DNA of 64,000 nucleotides from Corallococcus silvisoli (GCF_009909145.1 NZ_JAAAPJ010000010.1:62001-126000); one strand, 5' to 3'. Shown: positions 26,461-35,121, counted from the stretch's first letter. Program-made: numbers and translations. The notes: a model not told the origin generated them from the letters alone.

Positions 26461-28524
26461 TTGGCTCGTCGCCTCAAGAAACCCGGTCTCCGGGGCATCC
26501 TCCTGGGTTCGTTCGGCCTCGCGCTGGCCGTCATCCTGGGGACGCTCTATTTCGTCGTCCCCGCCCAGGTGGGCAACCACCTGCGGGAGCGCATGCTGCT
26601 CCATGCCCGGGGCAAGGCCCTGGAGGTGAAGAACCTGGTCGAGCGGCAGGCGGCCACCCATCCGGTCCCCACCTTGGAAGGGCTCTACCGGCTGGATGAC
26701 GACTTCAACGTCGTGGCCGTGGTGGACGCCCAGGGCGTGCCCCGCGCCACCTTCCCCGCGTCGCCCCGCGGCTGGTTCGTGCAGGGCCTGGAGGACCGCC
26801 TCCGCCTGCGGCCCCTGCCGTCGCTGGATGGCATGGAGTTCCCCAACGGCGACCGCGCGGTGTCCGAACCCGTGACGCTCGCGGGCGGCGCGCCGGGCGA
26901 GGTCGTCGTGGTGGTGGATTCGTCCCGGCTGGACGGCGTGCTCCAGTCCCTGCGCCACACGGTGATGCTGGCCTTCGTCGTGGGGCTGGTGCTGTTCCTG
27001 CTGGTGGCGTTCCTCATCTCCCGCGCGTTCATCCTCCAGCCGCTGGACGCGATGATGTCCATGGCGCGCAAGCTGGCGGAGGCGGACCTCACCGGCCGCG
27101 CGGAGGTGCGCAACAGCAAGGACGAGCTGGGGCAGCTGGCGGAGGCGCTCAACCGCATGGCCCTGTCCTGGCGCGACACGCTGGGCCGCGTGCGCGGCGT
27201 GTCCGACGTGGTGGCGGGCGTCATCGAGCAGATCCACCGCACGGGCACCACCGTGTCCTCCGGCGCCGGCACCGTGCAGTCGCGCGTGGAGGAGACGTCC
27301 TCCTCCATGGTGGAGATGATGGCCAGCCTGCGCGGCATCGCGGAGAACGTGGAGGTCCTCTACCAGAGCGCGGAGGAGAGCAGCTCCTCCATCATGGAGA
27401 TGGCCGCCACCAACGACGAGGTGGCGGAGAACGTCCAGGCCATGGCCGCCAGCGTGGAGGAGACCACCAGCGCCATCGAGGAGATGACCTACTCCATCAA
27501 GGAGGTGGCCAAGAACATCGAGGACCTGTCCGCCTCCACGGAGGACACCTCGTCCGCCATCAGCCAGATGGACGCCGCCATCGGCCAGGTCGACGCCAAC
27601 GCCAACGAGACGGCCCGCCTGTCCGAGCAGGTCTTCGAGGACGCGCAGACCGGCGTGGAGGCCCTGCGCAAGACGCTCTCCGGCATCGACCGCATCAAGG
27701 ACACCAGCCGCACCGCCGCGGGCGTCATCGACAGCCTGGGCCGGCGCATCAGCGAGATTGGCAACATCCTCAACGTCATTGACGACGTGGCGGAGCAGAC
27801 GAACCTGCTGGCCCTCAACGCCGCCATCATCGCGGCCCAGGCGGGCGAGCACGGCAAGGGCTTCGCGGTGGTGGCCGAGGAGATCAAGGACCTGGCCGAG
27901 CGCACCGGCGCGTCCACCAAGGAGATCGCCGAGCTCATCCGCGGCGTGCAGGAGGAGAGCCGCAACGCCGTGGTGGTGATGAACCAGGGCGTCAAGAGCG
28001 TGGAGGAGGGCGTGCAACTGGGCCGCGAGGCGGAGGGCGCCCTGCGGAAGATCAACGACAGCACCCAGAAGTCCACGCAGATGGTGAAGGCCATCGCGCG
28101 GGCCACGGTGGAGCAGGCGCGCGGCAGCAAGCAGGTGACCGCGGCCATCCACCGCATCTCCGCCACGGTGCAGATGATCTCCCAGGCCTCCAACGAGCAG
28201 GCCCGGGGCGGCGAGCAGATCATGAAGAGCGCGGAGCGGATGAAGACGCTCACCCAGCACGTGCAGCGCTCCAGCCAGGAGCAGGCGCACGGCAGCAAGC
28301 AGATCACCCGCTCCATCGAGAGCATCAACGAGATGGTCACCCACCTGAACCGCGCCCAGAAGGAGCAGACCAAGGGCAGCGAGCAGGTGCTCAAGGCTGT
28401 GGAGACCATCAAGGGCGTCTCCGAGCACCAGACGCGCTCGGTGCGCCAGCTGGAAGAGGCCATCGACAACCTCACGCGCCAGGCGGAGATCCTCCGCGGC
28501 GAGGTGCGCCGCTTCCGCGTCTGA
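26461..28524 (+). CDS. Methyl-accepting chemotaxis protein with HAMP domain
   Basis: 687-residue transmembrane chemoreceptor. First membrane helix near residues 10-30 (ILLGSFGLALAVILGTLYF), a periplasmic sensor of about 140 residues, second helix near 165-190 (VMLAFVVGLVLFLLVAFLIS), HAMP, then a very long cytoplasmic coiled-coil. The hairpin tip is EQTNLLALNAAIIAAQAGEH followed by GKGFAVVAEEIKDLAERT, the CheA/CheW contact. The coil region is rich in SerSer/AlaSer pairs usable as methylation sites. Start choice: the ATG at 26431 overlaps a good promoter, so I prefer TTG 26461; both are in frame. The ligand is unknown. MFS and Tat genes follow on the same strand. Confidence 0.88.
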   Translation: MARRLKKPGLRGILLGSFGLALAVILGTLYFVVPAQVGNHLRERMLLHARGKALEVKNLVERQAATHPVPTLEGLYRLDDDFNVVAVVDAQGVPRATFPASPRGWFVQGLEDRLRLRPLPSLDGMEFPNGDRAVSEPVTLAGGAPGEVVVVVDSSRLDGVLQSLRHTVMLAFVVGLVLFLLVAFLISRAFILQPLDAMMSMARKLAEADLTGRAEVRNSKDELGQLAEALNRMALSWRDTLGRVRGVSDVVAGVIEQIHRTGTTVSSGAGTVQSRVEETSSSMVEMMASLRGIAENVEVLYQSAEESSSSIMEMAATNDEVAENVQAMAASVEETTSAIEEMTYSIKEVAKNIEDLSASTEDTSSAISQMDAAIGQVDANANETARLSEQVFEDAQTGVEALRKTLSGIDRIKDTSRTAAGVIDSLGRRISEIGNILNVIDDVAEQTNLLALNAAIIAAQAGEHGKGFAVVAEEIKDLAERTGASTKEIAELIRGVQEESRNAVVVMNQGVKSVEEGVQLGREAEGALRKINDSTQKSTQMVKAIARATVEQARGSKQVTAAIHRISATVQMISQASNEQARGGEQIMKSAERMKTLTQHVQRSSQEQAHGSKQITRSIESINEMVTHLNRAQKEQTKGSEQVLKAVETIKGVSEHQTRSVRQLEEAIDNLTRQAEILRGEVRRFRV

Positions 28525-28548
28525 CGCGCCGCCGTTCCCCAAGGGCCC

Positions 28549-29844
28549 ATGTCCGAATCCGCCGCCGCCCCCCGTTCCGTGTCCGAGCGCGCCGTGGTGC
28601 TGCTCATCGGCGCGGTGCAGTTCGTCAACATCCTCGACTTCGTGATGGTGATGCCGCTGGGCCCGGACTTCGCGAAGGGGCTGGGCATCGAGTCCTCGCA
28701 CATCGGCACCATTGGCGGCAGCTACACCGCCGCCGCGAGCGTGGCGGGGCTGGTGGGCGGCTACGTGCTGGACCGCTTCGACCGGCGCAAGGCGCTGGCG
28801 GTGTGCATGCTGGGGCTGGTGGCGGCCACCGCGGCGGGCGGGCTCGCGCTGGGGCTGTCCACGCTGCTCCTGGCGCGGGTGTGCGCGGGGCTCTTCGGCG
28901 GGCCGGCGACGGCGCTGTCGCTGTCCATCATCGCGGACCTCATCCCGGTGGAGCGCCGGGGCCGGGCGCTGGGCGCGGTGATGGCGTCCTTCTCCGTGGC
29001 CTCCGTCCTGGGCGTGCCGATGGCGCTGAAGGTGGCGGAGGTGGGCGGCTGGCGGCTGCCCTTCTTCGTGGTGGCGGCGCTGGGGCTGGTGGTGGTGGTG
29101 GCCGCGCTCCTGCTGCTGCCGCCGGTGCGCGGGCACCTGAAGCCGGGGGGGAGCGCGTCCCGGGCGCCAGGGGTGGGCGCGCTGCTGGGCCGCGCCGACG
29201 TGCGGCTGTCCTACTTGATGACGGCGCTGGTGATGATGAGCGGCTTCATCGTCATCCCCAACATCTCCGCGTACCTCCAGCAGAACCTGGGCTACCCGCG
29301 CGACCGGCTGTGGATCATCTACTTCGCGGGCGGCATCGTGAGCTTCGTCTCGCTGCGGCTGACGGGGCCGCTGGTGGACCGCTTCGGCTCCTTCCGGGTG
29401 GGCACGGTGGGCGTGGTGCTGGCCGCCGTCACCACCTACGTGGGCTTCGTGGCGTATCCCGCGTGGATGCCCATCCCGCTGCTCTTCATGGTCTTCATGC
29501 TGGCCATGGGGGTGCGCAACGTGGCGTACAACACCCTGACCTCGCGCGTGCCGGACAACCCGGTGCGCGCCCGCTTCATGTCGTTGCAGTCCGCGACCCA
29601 GCACATGGCCTCCGCGCTGGGCGCCTTCCTGTCCTCCCGCCTGCTGGTGGACCTGCCGGATGGGACGCTGGGCGGAATGGACACCATCGCGTGGGTGTCC
29701 ATCGGGCTGGCGGCGGGGGTGCCTGTCATGCTGCGGGTGGTGGAGGGCCGGGTGCGCTCGCGCGAACAGGCCCGGGCCCTGGCGGTTCCCGCCCCCCAGG
29801 GGCTGGCCGCGCCCCTGTCGCCCCAGGCGAATCCGCAGGCCTGA
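28549..29844 (+). CDS. MFS transporter
   Basis: 431-residue major facilitator protein with about twelve membrane helices. The cytoplasmic loop between helices 2 and 3 has the MFS motif as GGYVLDRFDRRKALAVCM, and the early helix contains NILDFVMVMPLGPDF, like the drug:H+ antiporter (DHA1) group, where an Asp in helix 1 is typical. Likely export of a small molecule; the substrate is unknown. It lies 24 bp after the chemoreceptor gene and could be read through from it. ATG at 28549 follows an AAGGG. Confidence 0.82.
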   Translation: MSESAAAPRSVSERAVVLLIGAVQFVNILDFVMVMPLGPDFAKGLGIESSHIGTIGGSYTAAASVAGLVGGYVLDRFDRRKALAVCMLGLVAATAAGGLALGLSTLLLARVCAGLFGGPATALSLSIIADLIPVERRGRALGAVMASFSVASVLGVPMALKVAEVGGWRLPFFVVAALGLVVVVAALLLLPPVRGHLKPGGSASRAPGVGALLGRADVRLSYLMTALVMMSGFIVIPNISAYLQQNLGYPRDRLWIIYFAGGIVSFVSLRLTGPLVDRFGSFRVGTVGVVLAAVTTYVGFVAYPAWMPIPLLFMVFMLAMGVRNVAYNTLTSRVPDNPVRARFMSLQSATQHMASALGAFLSSRLLVDLPDGTLGGMDTIAWVSIGLAAGVPVMLRVVEGRVRSREQARALAVPAPQGLAAPLSPQANPQA

Positions 29845-29997
29845 TGGGGCAATGTGCCCCAGGGGACACCGGCAGCCCGGCCGCCCGCCTCCCTGTCACG
29901 AGGCCAGACGAACGTTGGATGTCCGCTGACGGTTGCGCGGGCCTCGTGTGGGCGCGATAACCCGGAAACGTTCCCTCCAAGGGGAAGACGACGACCC

Positions 29998-30489
29998 ATG
30001 TTCAACATCGGCGCAGGCGAAATGGTGTTCATTCTGGTGGCCGCGCTGATCGTGCTCGGCCCTCAGCGGCTGCCTGAGCTGGCGCGGGCCATCGGCAAGT
30101 TCATGCGCGAGTTCCGCAGGCAGACGGACGACGTGCGCAACGTGGTGGAGCGCGAGTTCTACGCCATGGACGAGGAGTTCAACCGCGAGCCCCCGCCGCG
30201 CCCGGGCACGCGCGTGCCGTCCCCGCCTCCGGAGCTGGCCGCGTCCTCCATCCCCGGCGCTGCCCCGGCCAACGTGCTCGCGGAGCCCGCGCCCGCGCTC
30301 ACCGCGACGCTGGATCCCGCGCAGGTGCCCGCCCCCGACGCGGTGGCGGTCGCCGGGGAGACGCCCGCCGCCGCTGACGCTGTCGCGACGCCCGAGGCCG
30401 GTGGAGAGCCGCCCCTGGGGGTGGACGGTCTTCCGCAACTCGCCCCCATCCCGGGCACGGTGGCGCGCAACGCGCCGAAACGGAGCTGA
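29998..30489 (+). CDS. tatA: Twin-arginine translocase TatA/TatB-type subunit
   Basis: 163-residue Tat component. N-terminal membrane helix MVFILVAALIVLGPQRLPEL ends in the Phe/Leu-Gly-Pro hinge, followed by the amphipathic helix ARAIGKFMREFRRQTDD. The Glu in the membrane helix (GAGEMVF) and the length are TatB-like; the sequence alone does not separate TatA from TatB. Residues 55-163 are a Pro/Ala/Val-rich disordered tail much longer than in E. coli TatA. It lies 38 bp upstream of tatC on the same strand, so it forms the Tat operon with it. AAGGGGAAG precedes the ATG. Confidence 0.88.
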   Translation: MFNIGAGEMVFILVAALIVLGPQRLPELARAIGKFMREFRRQTDDVRNVVEREFYAMDEEFNREPPPRPGTRVPSPPPELAASSIPGAAPANVLAEPAPALTATLDPAQVPAPDAVAVAGETPAAADAVATPEAGGEPPLGVDGLPQLAPIPGTVARNAPKRS

Positions 30490-30527
30490 GCCTGAACCGC
30501 CAAGGGGTTGACCTGACGGATTTGCGC

Positions 30528-31733
30528 ATGAGCCTGACGGAGCACCTGACGGAGCTCCGGTCCCGGCTCGTGAAGTGTTCGCTCGCGGTGCTCGCGCTGG
30601 GCGCCGTGTCGCTCATCTTCGCCAAGCCCATCTTCGGCGTGTTGATGCGGCCGGTGCTGGACGCGCTGCCCCCGGAGGGGCGGTCGCTCGTCTACACATC
30701 CGGCATCGAAGAAATCAACGTGCTGATGAAGGTGGGCGTGTACTGCGGCATCTTCCTCACCACGCCCGTCATCCTCTGGCAGATCTGGGGCTTCGTGGCG
30801 CCGGGGCTGTACCCGGAGGAGCGCAAGTACGCGTCGCCCTTCGTCCTGCTGGGCTCCGTGGCGTTCATCGTGGGCTCGCTGTTCTGCTACTTCCTGGTGC
30901 TGCCCTCCATGTTCAAGTTCCTCCTCAGCGAGGAGGAGACCCTCGCCCTGGAGCAGCGCATGGACACCGGGCGCCTGGGTGCGGAGGACGCGCTGCGCTT
31001 CCTGCGCATTGGCGAGGTGGAGCGCGCGGGGCACCTGGCGAAGGAGACCAGCGCCGCGCTGACGGCCTCCGGTGAAGGCCAGGTGAAGGACCCGGAGGTG
31101 GCGTCCGCCCGGAGCGTGGAGTTGACCGCGCGCCTGAAGGGGCTGGGCGACCTGCTGGACGCGGCGGCGGACGGCCTGGGGACTCCCGCGCGCGGCGTGC
31201 TGCGCCAGGCGGTGGAGAAGCGGGTGGAGGCCGTGACGGCCTTCGGCAAGCAGGACTACGCCACGGCGGAGGCGGCGATGGACCAGTCCGCGAGCCTGCT
31301 GGCGGGCGTGGCGCCCACGCGCGCGGAGGAGATGGCGGGGCTGTGGCGGCTGGAGAAGGAGCTGGCCAAGGGGCACGCGGAGGCGGAGGCCGCGCGCTGG
31401 ACGCGGCCCATGCTGACGATGAACGAGCAGCTGTCGCTGGTGCTGGTGCTCATCCTCGCCTTCGGCGTCATCTTTGAACTGCCGCTGGTGATGGCGCTCC
31501 TGGGCATCGTGGGGGTGGTGCAGTCGCGGTGGCTCTTCCGCTACCAGCGCCACGCCTTCGTGGTGTGCCTCATCGTGGCGGCGATCATCACGCCCACGGG
31601 CGACGTGGTGAACCTGTCGCTCATGGCCGGCCCCATGCTCCTCTGCTACGAGCTGGGCGTGTTGGCGGTGTGGCTCATCGAGAAGCGCCGGGCGAAGGCG
31701 GAAGCCTCCACGGACATCACCCCGGCGGCGTAG
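30528..31733 (+). CDS. tatC: Twin-arginine translocase TatC with large periplasmic insertion
   Basis: Membrane receptor of the Tat pathway, which exports folded proteins with twin-Arg signals. Conserved core: MSLTEHLTELRSRLV at the N-terminus, WQIWGFVAPGLYPEERK before helix 3, LAFGVIFELPLVMALLG (helix 4) and AAIITPTGDVVNLSLMAGP (helix 5). The protein is 401 residues against about 250 normally. The extra part is residues 134-293, between helices 3 and 4, and therefore periplasmic; it is charged and helical with no known domain. Start ATG 30528; a TTG two codons upstream is possible. Confidence 0.93.
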   Translation: MSLTEHLTELRSRLVKCSLAVLALGAVSLIFAKPIFGVLMRPVLDALPPEGRSLVYTSGIEEINVLMKVGVYCGIFLTTPVILWQIWGFVAPGLYPEERKYASPFVLLGSVAFIVGSLFCYFLVLPSMFKFLLSEEETLALEQRMDTGRLGAEDALRFLRIGEVERAGHLAKETSAALTASGEGQVKDPEVASARSVELTARLKGLGDLLDAAADGLGTPARGVLRQAVEKRVEAVTAFGKQDYATAEAAMDQSASLLAGVAPTRAEEMAGLWRLEKELAKGHAEAEAARWTRPMLTMNEQLSLVLVLILAFGVIFELPLVMALLGIVGVVQSRWLFRYQRHAFVVCLIVAAIITPTGDVVNLSLMAGPMLLCYELGVLAVWLIEKRRAKAEASTDITPAA

Positions 31734-31745
31734 ACTCCCGCGCGC

Positions 31746-32837
31746 ATGAAGAGTCCCACGGCGCGGCTGATGGTGGACCTGCGGTACCTGCGCGCGCTGT
31801 CGCGGAGGTTCCGCAGCACGTTGCTGCTGGCGGTGGTCATCTTCGGGCTGGGGCCGATGCTGTACCACTGGCGCTACGTGGGGCCGGGCGGCGACGGCAT
31901 CTCCTACGGAGAGGCGCTGCACCACGTCTACTTCCTGCTCTTCGGCCAGCCGTCGCTGCCGTACGTGAGCGACTGGCTGGTGGAGTCGCTGAACATCCTC
32001 ATCCCGCCCATCAGCATCGCGCTGGTGGTGGATGGCGTGGTGCGCTTCGCCTACCTCTTCTTCGCCCGGCACAAGAACGACAAGGAGTGGGTCTCCGTGG
32101 TGTCTGAAACGATGAAGGGCCACGTCGTGGTGTGCGGGGCGGGGCGGGTGGGCTACCGCGTGGTGACGCAGCTGCGGGAGATGGGCAAGGACGTGGTGGT
32201 GGTGGAGAAGCGCGAGGACGCGACGTTCGTGTCGGCGCTGCGCGACGAGAACGTGCCCCTGCTCATCGACGACACGCGCAGCCCGCTGTGCCTGCCGCGC
32301 ACGCACGTGAAGCGGGCGTCCGCCATCGTCTGCGCCACGGACGACGACCTGGCGAACCTGAACATCGCGCTGGACGCGCGGCGCCTCAACCCGGGCATCC
32401 GCGTGGTCATCCGCCTGTTCGACGACGACCTGGGCGCGAAGGTGCGCGACACGTTCAAGGCGGAGGCCCTGTCCAGCTCCTCGCTGGCCGCGCCCGCGAT
32501 GGCGCTGGCGGCGTTGGACCCGCGCCTCATCCATTCGTTCCGCATTGGCAAGCACCTGATGGTGGTGTCGCTGTTCGTGGTGCGCGACGGGCTTTCGGGG
32601 ATGAACGTGTCCCAGGTGCGAGACCGCTTCGGGGGGCTGGCGCTGTCGCTCATCCGGGGCGAGCAGGAGACGCTGCACCCCAACGGGGACGTGGTGCTCC
32701 AGGCGGGGGATCAGGTCACCCTCCAGGCCTCCTATCCGGAGTACTGCACCCTGCGCGAGTTCACCGGCGAGTCGGAGGCACCGGCGTACGCGGACCACGA
32801 CAACTTCCTCATGCCGGGGTTCCGTCCCACGGCGTGA
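31746..32837 (+). CDS. Potassium channel-like protein with RCK (TrkA-N/TrkA-C) domains
   Basis: 363 residues: two membrane helices with a re-entrant-like loop between them (about residues 25-100), then RCK_N with the Rossmann motif GHVVVCGAGRVGYRVVTQL, and a C-terminal TrkA_C-like domain (NGDVVLQAGDQVTLQASYP). The layout is that of MthK-type ligand-gated K+ channels, but the pore loop reads HHVYFLLFGQPSLPY where the filter should be Thr-Val-Gly-Tyr-Gly, so K+ selectivity is doubtful. TAGACT nine bases before the ATG and the absence of a ribosome site suggest a near-leaderless message. It starts 12 bp after tatC. Confidence 0.7.
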   Translation: MKSPTARLMVDLRYLRALSRRFRSTLLLAVVIFGLGPMLYHWRYVGPGGDGISYGEALHHVYFLLFGQPSLPYVSDWLVESLNILIPPISIALVVDGVVRFAYLFFARHKNDKEWVSVVSETMKGHVVVCGAGRVGYRVVTQLREMGKDVVVVEKREDATFVSALRDENVPLLIDDTRSPLCLPRTHVKRASAIVCATDDDLANLNIALDARRLNPGIRVVIRLFDDDLGAKVRDTFKAEALSSSSLAAPAMALAALDPRLIHSFRIGKHLMVVSLFVVRDGLSGMNVSQVRDRFGGLALSLIRGEQETLHPNGDVVLQAGDQVTLQASYPEYCTLREFTGESEAPAYADHDNFLMPGFRPTA

Positions 32838-32908
32838 ACGCGGGGGGAGGGCTTGCGAGCCCAGCAGGCGCCGGTTAGGCAGTGCGCGTCTTTTTCCGGA
32901 GGCTCGCG

Positions 32909-33829
32909 ATGCGCCGTCCTGCTTTCGCCCTGGGTCTGCTGGCCGTGCTGGCCGTGGGCTGTGTGTCATCCCCGTCACGCCTGAAGGGGGCGCAGGTGAC
33001 GCTGGCCTCGCACGCGGACGCGCGCGTGGGGACCTATGTGTCGTCGCCGTGGGGGTTCAGTACGGCGTCGTACTGGATTGAAGGGCCCACGGGGCTCATC
33101 CTGGTGGACACGCAGTTCCTGCCGTCCGCGGCGGAGGAGTTCGTCACCTGGGCGGAGGCGGTGACGGGCAAGAAGGCGGAGCTGGCCATCGTGCTGCACG
33201 CCAACCCGGACAAGTTCAACGGCACGGACGTGCTGCGCGCGCGTGGCATCCGCGTGGTGACGAGCGAGCAGGTGCGCGCGGCCATTCCGGCCATCCACGA
33301 GAAGCGCACGCGGGCCTTCGCCGCGCGGTACGCGCCGGACTACCCGGCGGTGTTGCCGTTGCCGGACAGCTTCGGGAGCCAGACGGCGGAGTTGAGCGCG
33401 GGCGGCGTGACGGTGAAGGCGCATGTGGTGGGCGCGGGGTGCAGCGAGGCGCACGTGGTGGTGGAGTTCGACGGGCACGTGTTTCCCGGCGACCTGGTGG
33501 CGAACGACGCGCACAGCTGGCTGGAGATGGGCCGGACGGATGCGTGGCTCCAGCGGCTGGAGGAGCTGACGGCGCTGCGCCCGAAGTGGGTGCATCCAGG
33601 GCGGGGACCCTCCGGGGACGCGGGGCTGCTCACGCGTGAGCGGCAGTACCTGGAGCGCGTCATCGCGGAGGTCGCGGCGGAGCATCCGCGGGGGGCGTTC
33701 ACCGACGCGGCGGCGGAGAACATCCGCTCGCGCATCGAGGCGGCCTTCCCGGGCTTGCGCTTCCCGGTGTTCCTGAACATCGGCCTGCCCGCGGAGTGGG
33801 AGCGGCAGGCGCGGGTGGTGGCCCCCTGA
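32909..33829 (+). CDS. Metallo-beta-lactamase-fold lipoprotein, metal site degenerate
   Basis: 306-residue lipoprotein (lipobox Leu-Ala-Val-Gly-Cys). The fold is suggested by WIEGPTGLILVDTQFLPSAA, VLHANPDKFNGTDVL, GAGCSEAHVVVEFDGHVFPG and WVHPGRGPSGD. In active enzymes the second block is His-x-His-x-Asp-His; here it is His-Ala-Asn-Pro-Asp-Lys, so two ligands are lost while later His and Asp residues remain. Catalysis may be altered or absent. ATG 32909 has CGGAGG upstream and creates the lipoprotein signal; a GTG at 32882 would bury it. It has no evident operon partner. Confidence 0.68.
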   Translation: MRRPAFALGLLAVLAVGCVSSPSRLKGAQVTLASHADARVGTYVSSPWGFSTASYWIEGPTGLILVDTQFLPSAAEEFVTWAEAVTGKKAELAIVLHANPDKFNGTDVLRARGIRVVTSEQVRAAIPAIHEKRTRAFAARYAPDYPAVLPLPDSFGSQTAELSAGGVTVKAHVVGAGCSEAHVVVEFDGHVFPGDLVANDAHSWLEMGRTDAWLQRLEELTALRPKWVHPGRGPSGDAGLLTRERQYLERVIAEVAAEHPRGAFTDAAAENIRSRIEAAFPGLRFPVFLNIGLPAEWERQARVVAP

Positions 33830-33946
33830 GTGTTCACCTCCGCTTGCGCTCGACAGCGTGGGGGGACGTGAACAGCGGGCTCGTCAGAAGATGCCGCATC
33901 GCTCCTCCAAGGGTGGAGGCGCGAGCCCCAGGAAACAGGTGCGTCG

Positions 33947-35062
33947 ATGCCGACAGGTCGGACAGCGGATGGTGGATATCAGGCGGGAGTGCGGCGCTCG
34001 TTCGCGGTGGGTTCGGAGGTGGCGTGGGTCGCGTGGGGTGAGGGGGCGGGGCTGGCGCGGTGGGTGGGGACCTGTCCTCGACCGCTGAAGGAAGGGGACG
34101 CGGTGACGCTGGAGGACGGAACGCACGTGACGGTGGTCCGGCAGGTGCCGCCCCGGCAGCTGCGGTTGCGGCTGGCGCGCGAGGACTGGCCTCGGGCGCG
34201 GACCGTGCAGCTTCGCTTGCTGCCGTCGGTGCATGGCGTGACCGTGGCGCTGCATGCGGAGGGCTTGCAGGACGTGGGGACCCGCGATGAGACGCTGGCG
34301 CGATGGACGCATGCGCTGGAGAGCTGGGATGCGTTTTCCGGCAGGCGTGTGGAGGTGAGCCCGGCCGGTGATGCGCCGACGCGCGAGCCTCCTGGCCGGG
34401 CGGGTGCACAAAAGCCTCCCGCACTGGAGAAGGGCCTTGCGGAAAGGGGAGCCCGCGCGCTGGCGACACCCCCGCCCACCCGTGGCGTGAAGAAGGCCAC
34501 GGCGACGAGGAAGTCACCGTCCTCACAGGTGGCTCGTGGCGCGAAGAAGGTGGCAACGACGAAGCAGGGCGGTGGGGCGAAGAAGTCCGCTCCCGCGCGG
34601 GGTTCGGGCGGCGCGAGGAAGGTGGCGTCGACGAAGCCACTCGGTGCCGCGAAGAAGTCCGCTCCCGCGCGGGGTTCGGGCGGCGCGAGGAAGGTGGCGT
34701 CGACGAAGAAGTCCGCTCCCGTGCGGGGATCGGGCGGCGCGAAGAGGGCGGCGTCGACGAAGCCGCGCGGTGCCGCGAAGAAGTCCGCTCCCGCGCGGGG
34801 TTCGGGCGGAGCGAAGAGGGCGGCGCCGACGAAGCCGCGCGGTGCCACGAAGAAGGCCGCTCCCGCGCGGAGATCGGGTGGCGCGAAGAGGGTGGCGTCG
34901 ACGAAGAAGTCCGCTTCCGTGCGGGGATCGGGCGGCGTGAAGAGGGCGGCGTCGACGAAGCCGCGCGGCGCCGCGAAGAGGTCCGCTTCCGTGCGGGGTG
35001 TGGGTGCCGCGAAGAAATCCGCTCCCGCGCGTAGCGCGAGGAATGGCACTCGCGCGAAGTAG
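33947..35062 (+). CDS. SRPBCC-fold protein with histone H1-like Lys/Ala/Arg tail
   Basis: 371 residues in two parts. Residues 1-135 look like a compact AHSA1/SRPBCC domain (AGVRRSFAVGSEVAWVAW, RPLKEGDAVTLEDGTHVTVV, LARWTHALESWDAF), a hydrophobic-ligand or chaperone-type fold. Residues from about 160 to the end are almost only Lys, Ala, Arg, Ser, Gly, Pro and Thr, made of repeats such as KKSAPARGSGGAKRAASTKP, like the C-terminal tail of histone H1 and of bacterial H1-like proteins. Such tails bind DNA or RNA. The antisense frame over the same region is open only because the sequence is repetitive. ATG 33947 follows AGGAAAC. A fused nucleoid-associated role is inferred. Confidence 0.68.
   Translation: MPTGRTADGGYQAGVRRSFAVGSEVAWVAWGEGAGLARWVGTCPRPLKEGDAVTLEDGTHVTVVRQVPPRQLRLRLAREDWPRARTVQLRLLPSVHGVTVALHAEGLQDVGTRDETLARWTHALESWDAFSGRRVEVSPAGDAPTREPPGRAGAQKPPALEKGLAERGARALATPPPTRGVKKATATRKSPSSQVARGAKKVATTKQGGGAKKSAPARGSGGARKVASTKPLGAAKKSAPARGSGGARKVASTKKSAPVRGSGGAKRAASTKPRGAAKKSAPARGSGGAKRAAPTKPRGATKKAAPARRSGGAKRVASTKKSASVRGSGGVKRAASTKPRGAAKRSASVRGVGAAKKSAPARSARNGTRAK
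34565..35030. repeat. Coding tandem repeats for the basic tail
   Basis: Blocks built around GCGAAGAAGTCCGCTCCCGC, GGTTCGGGCGGCGCGA and GTGGCGTCGACGAAG recur about ten times in slightly different orders (units of roughly 39-75 bp). They lie inside the SRPBCC/H1-like gene and keep its frame, so they are protein repeats prone to copy-number change rather than a CRISPR or intergenic array. Confidence 0.85.
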
Positions 35063-35070
35063 GACAGCGA

Positions 35071-35097
35071 GGCCCGGAGTCAGAGGGACTCCGGGCC
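35071..35097. terminator. Bidirectional terminator-like hairpin
   Basis: A perfect 11-bp stem, GGCCCGGAGTC (35071-35081) with GACTCCGGGCC (35087-35097), around a 5-base loop. It lies between two convergent genes (stops at 35062 and 35122), where a shared terminator is expected. There is no T-run on either side. Confidence 0.65.
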
Positions 35098-35121
35098 GAA
35101 GGTGGGGGACGCCCCTCGCCG

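Noticed and set aside
26293..26461. Longer chemoreceptor N-terminus from an upstream start
   Set aside because: The extra residues overlap the deacetylase start region and the promoter; the conserved membrane helix begins just after the TTG at 26461.
25327..29604. 1425-codon minus-strand frame opposite the chemoreceptor and MFS genes
   Set aside because: Only its last part, the deacetylase, is real (start at 26355). The rest is an antisense shadow with no motifs.
34565..35030. CRISPR-like array
   Set aside because: Repeats keep a protein frame, have no constant spacer length and no cas genes are nearby. The same holds for 63050-64000 and 44221-44379.
33979..35049. Minus-strand frame with Phe-Ala-Ala-Pro repeats opposite the basic-tail gene
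   Set aside because: It mirrors the DNA repeats; the plus-strand frame has a recognisable N-terminal domain, a start with ribosome site and a terminator after it.
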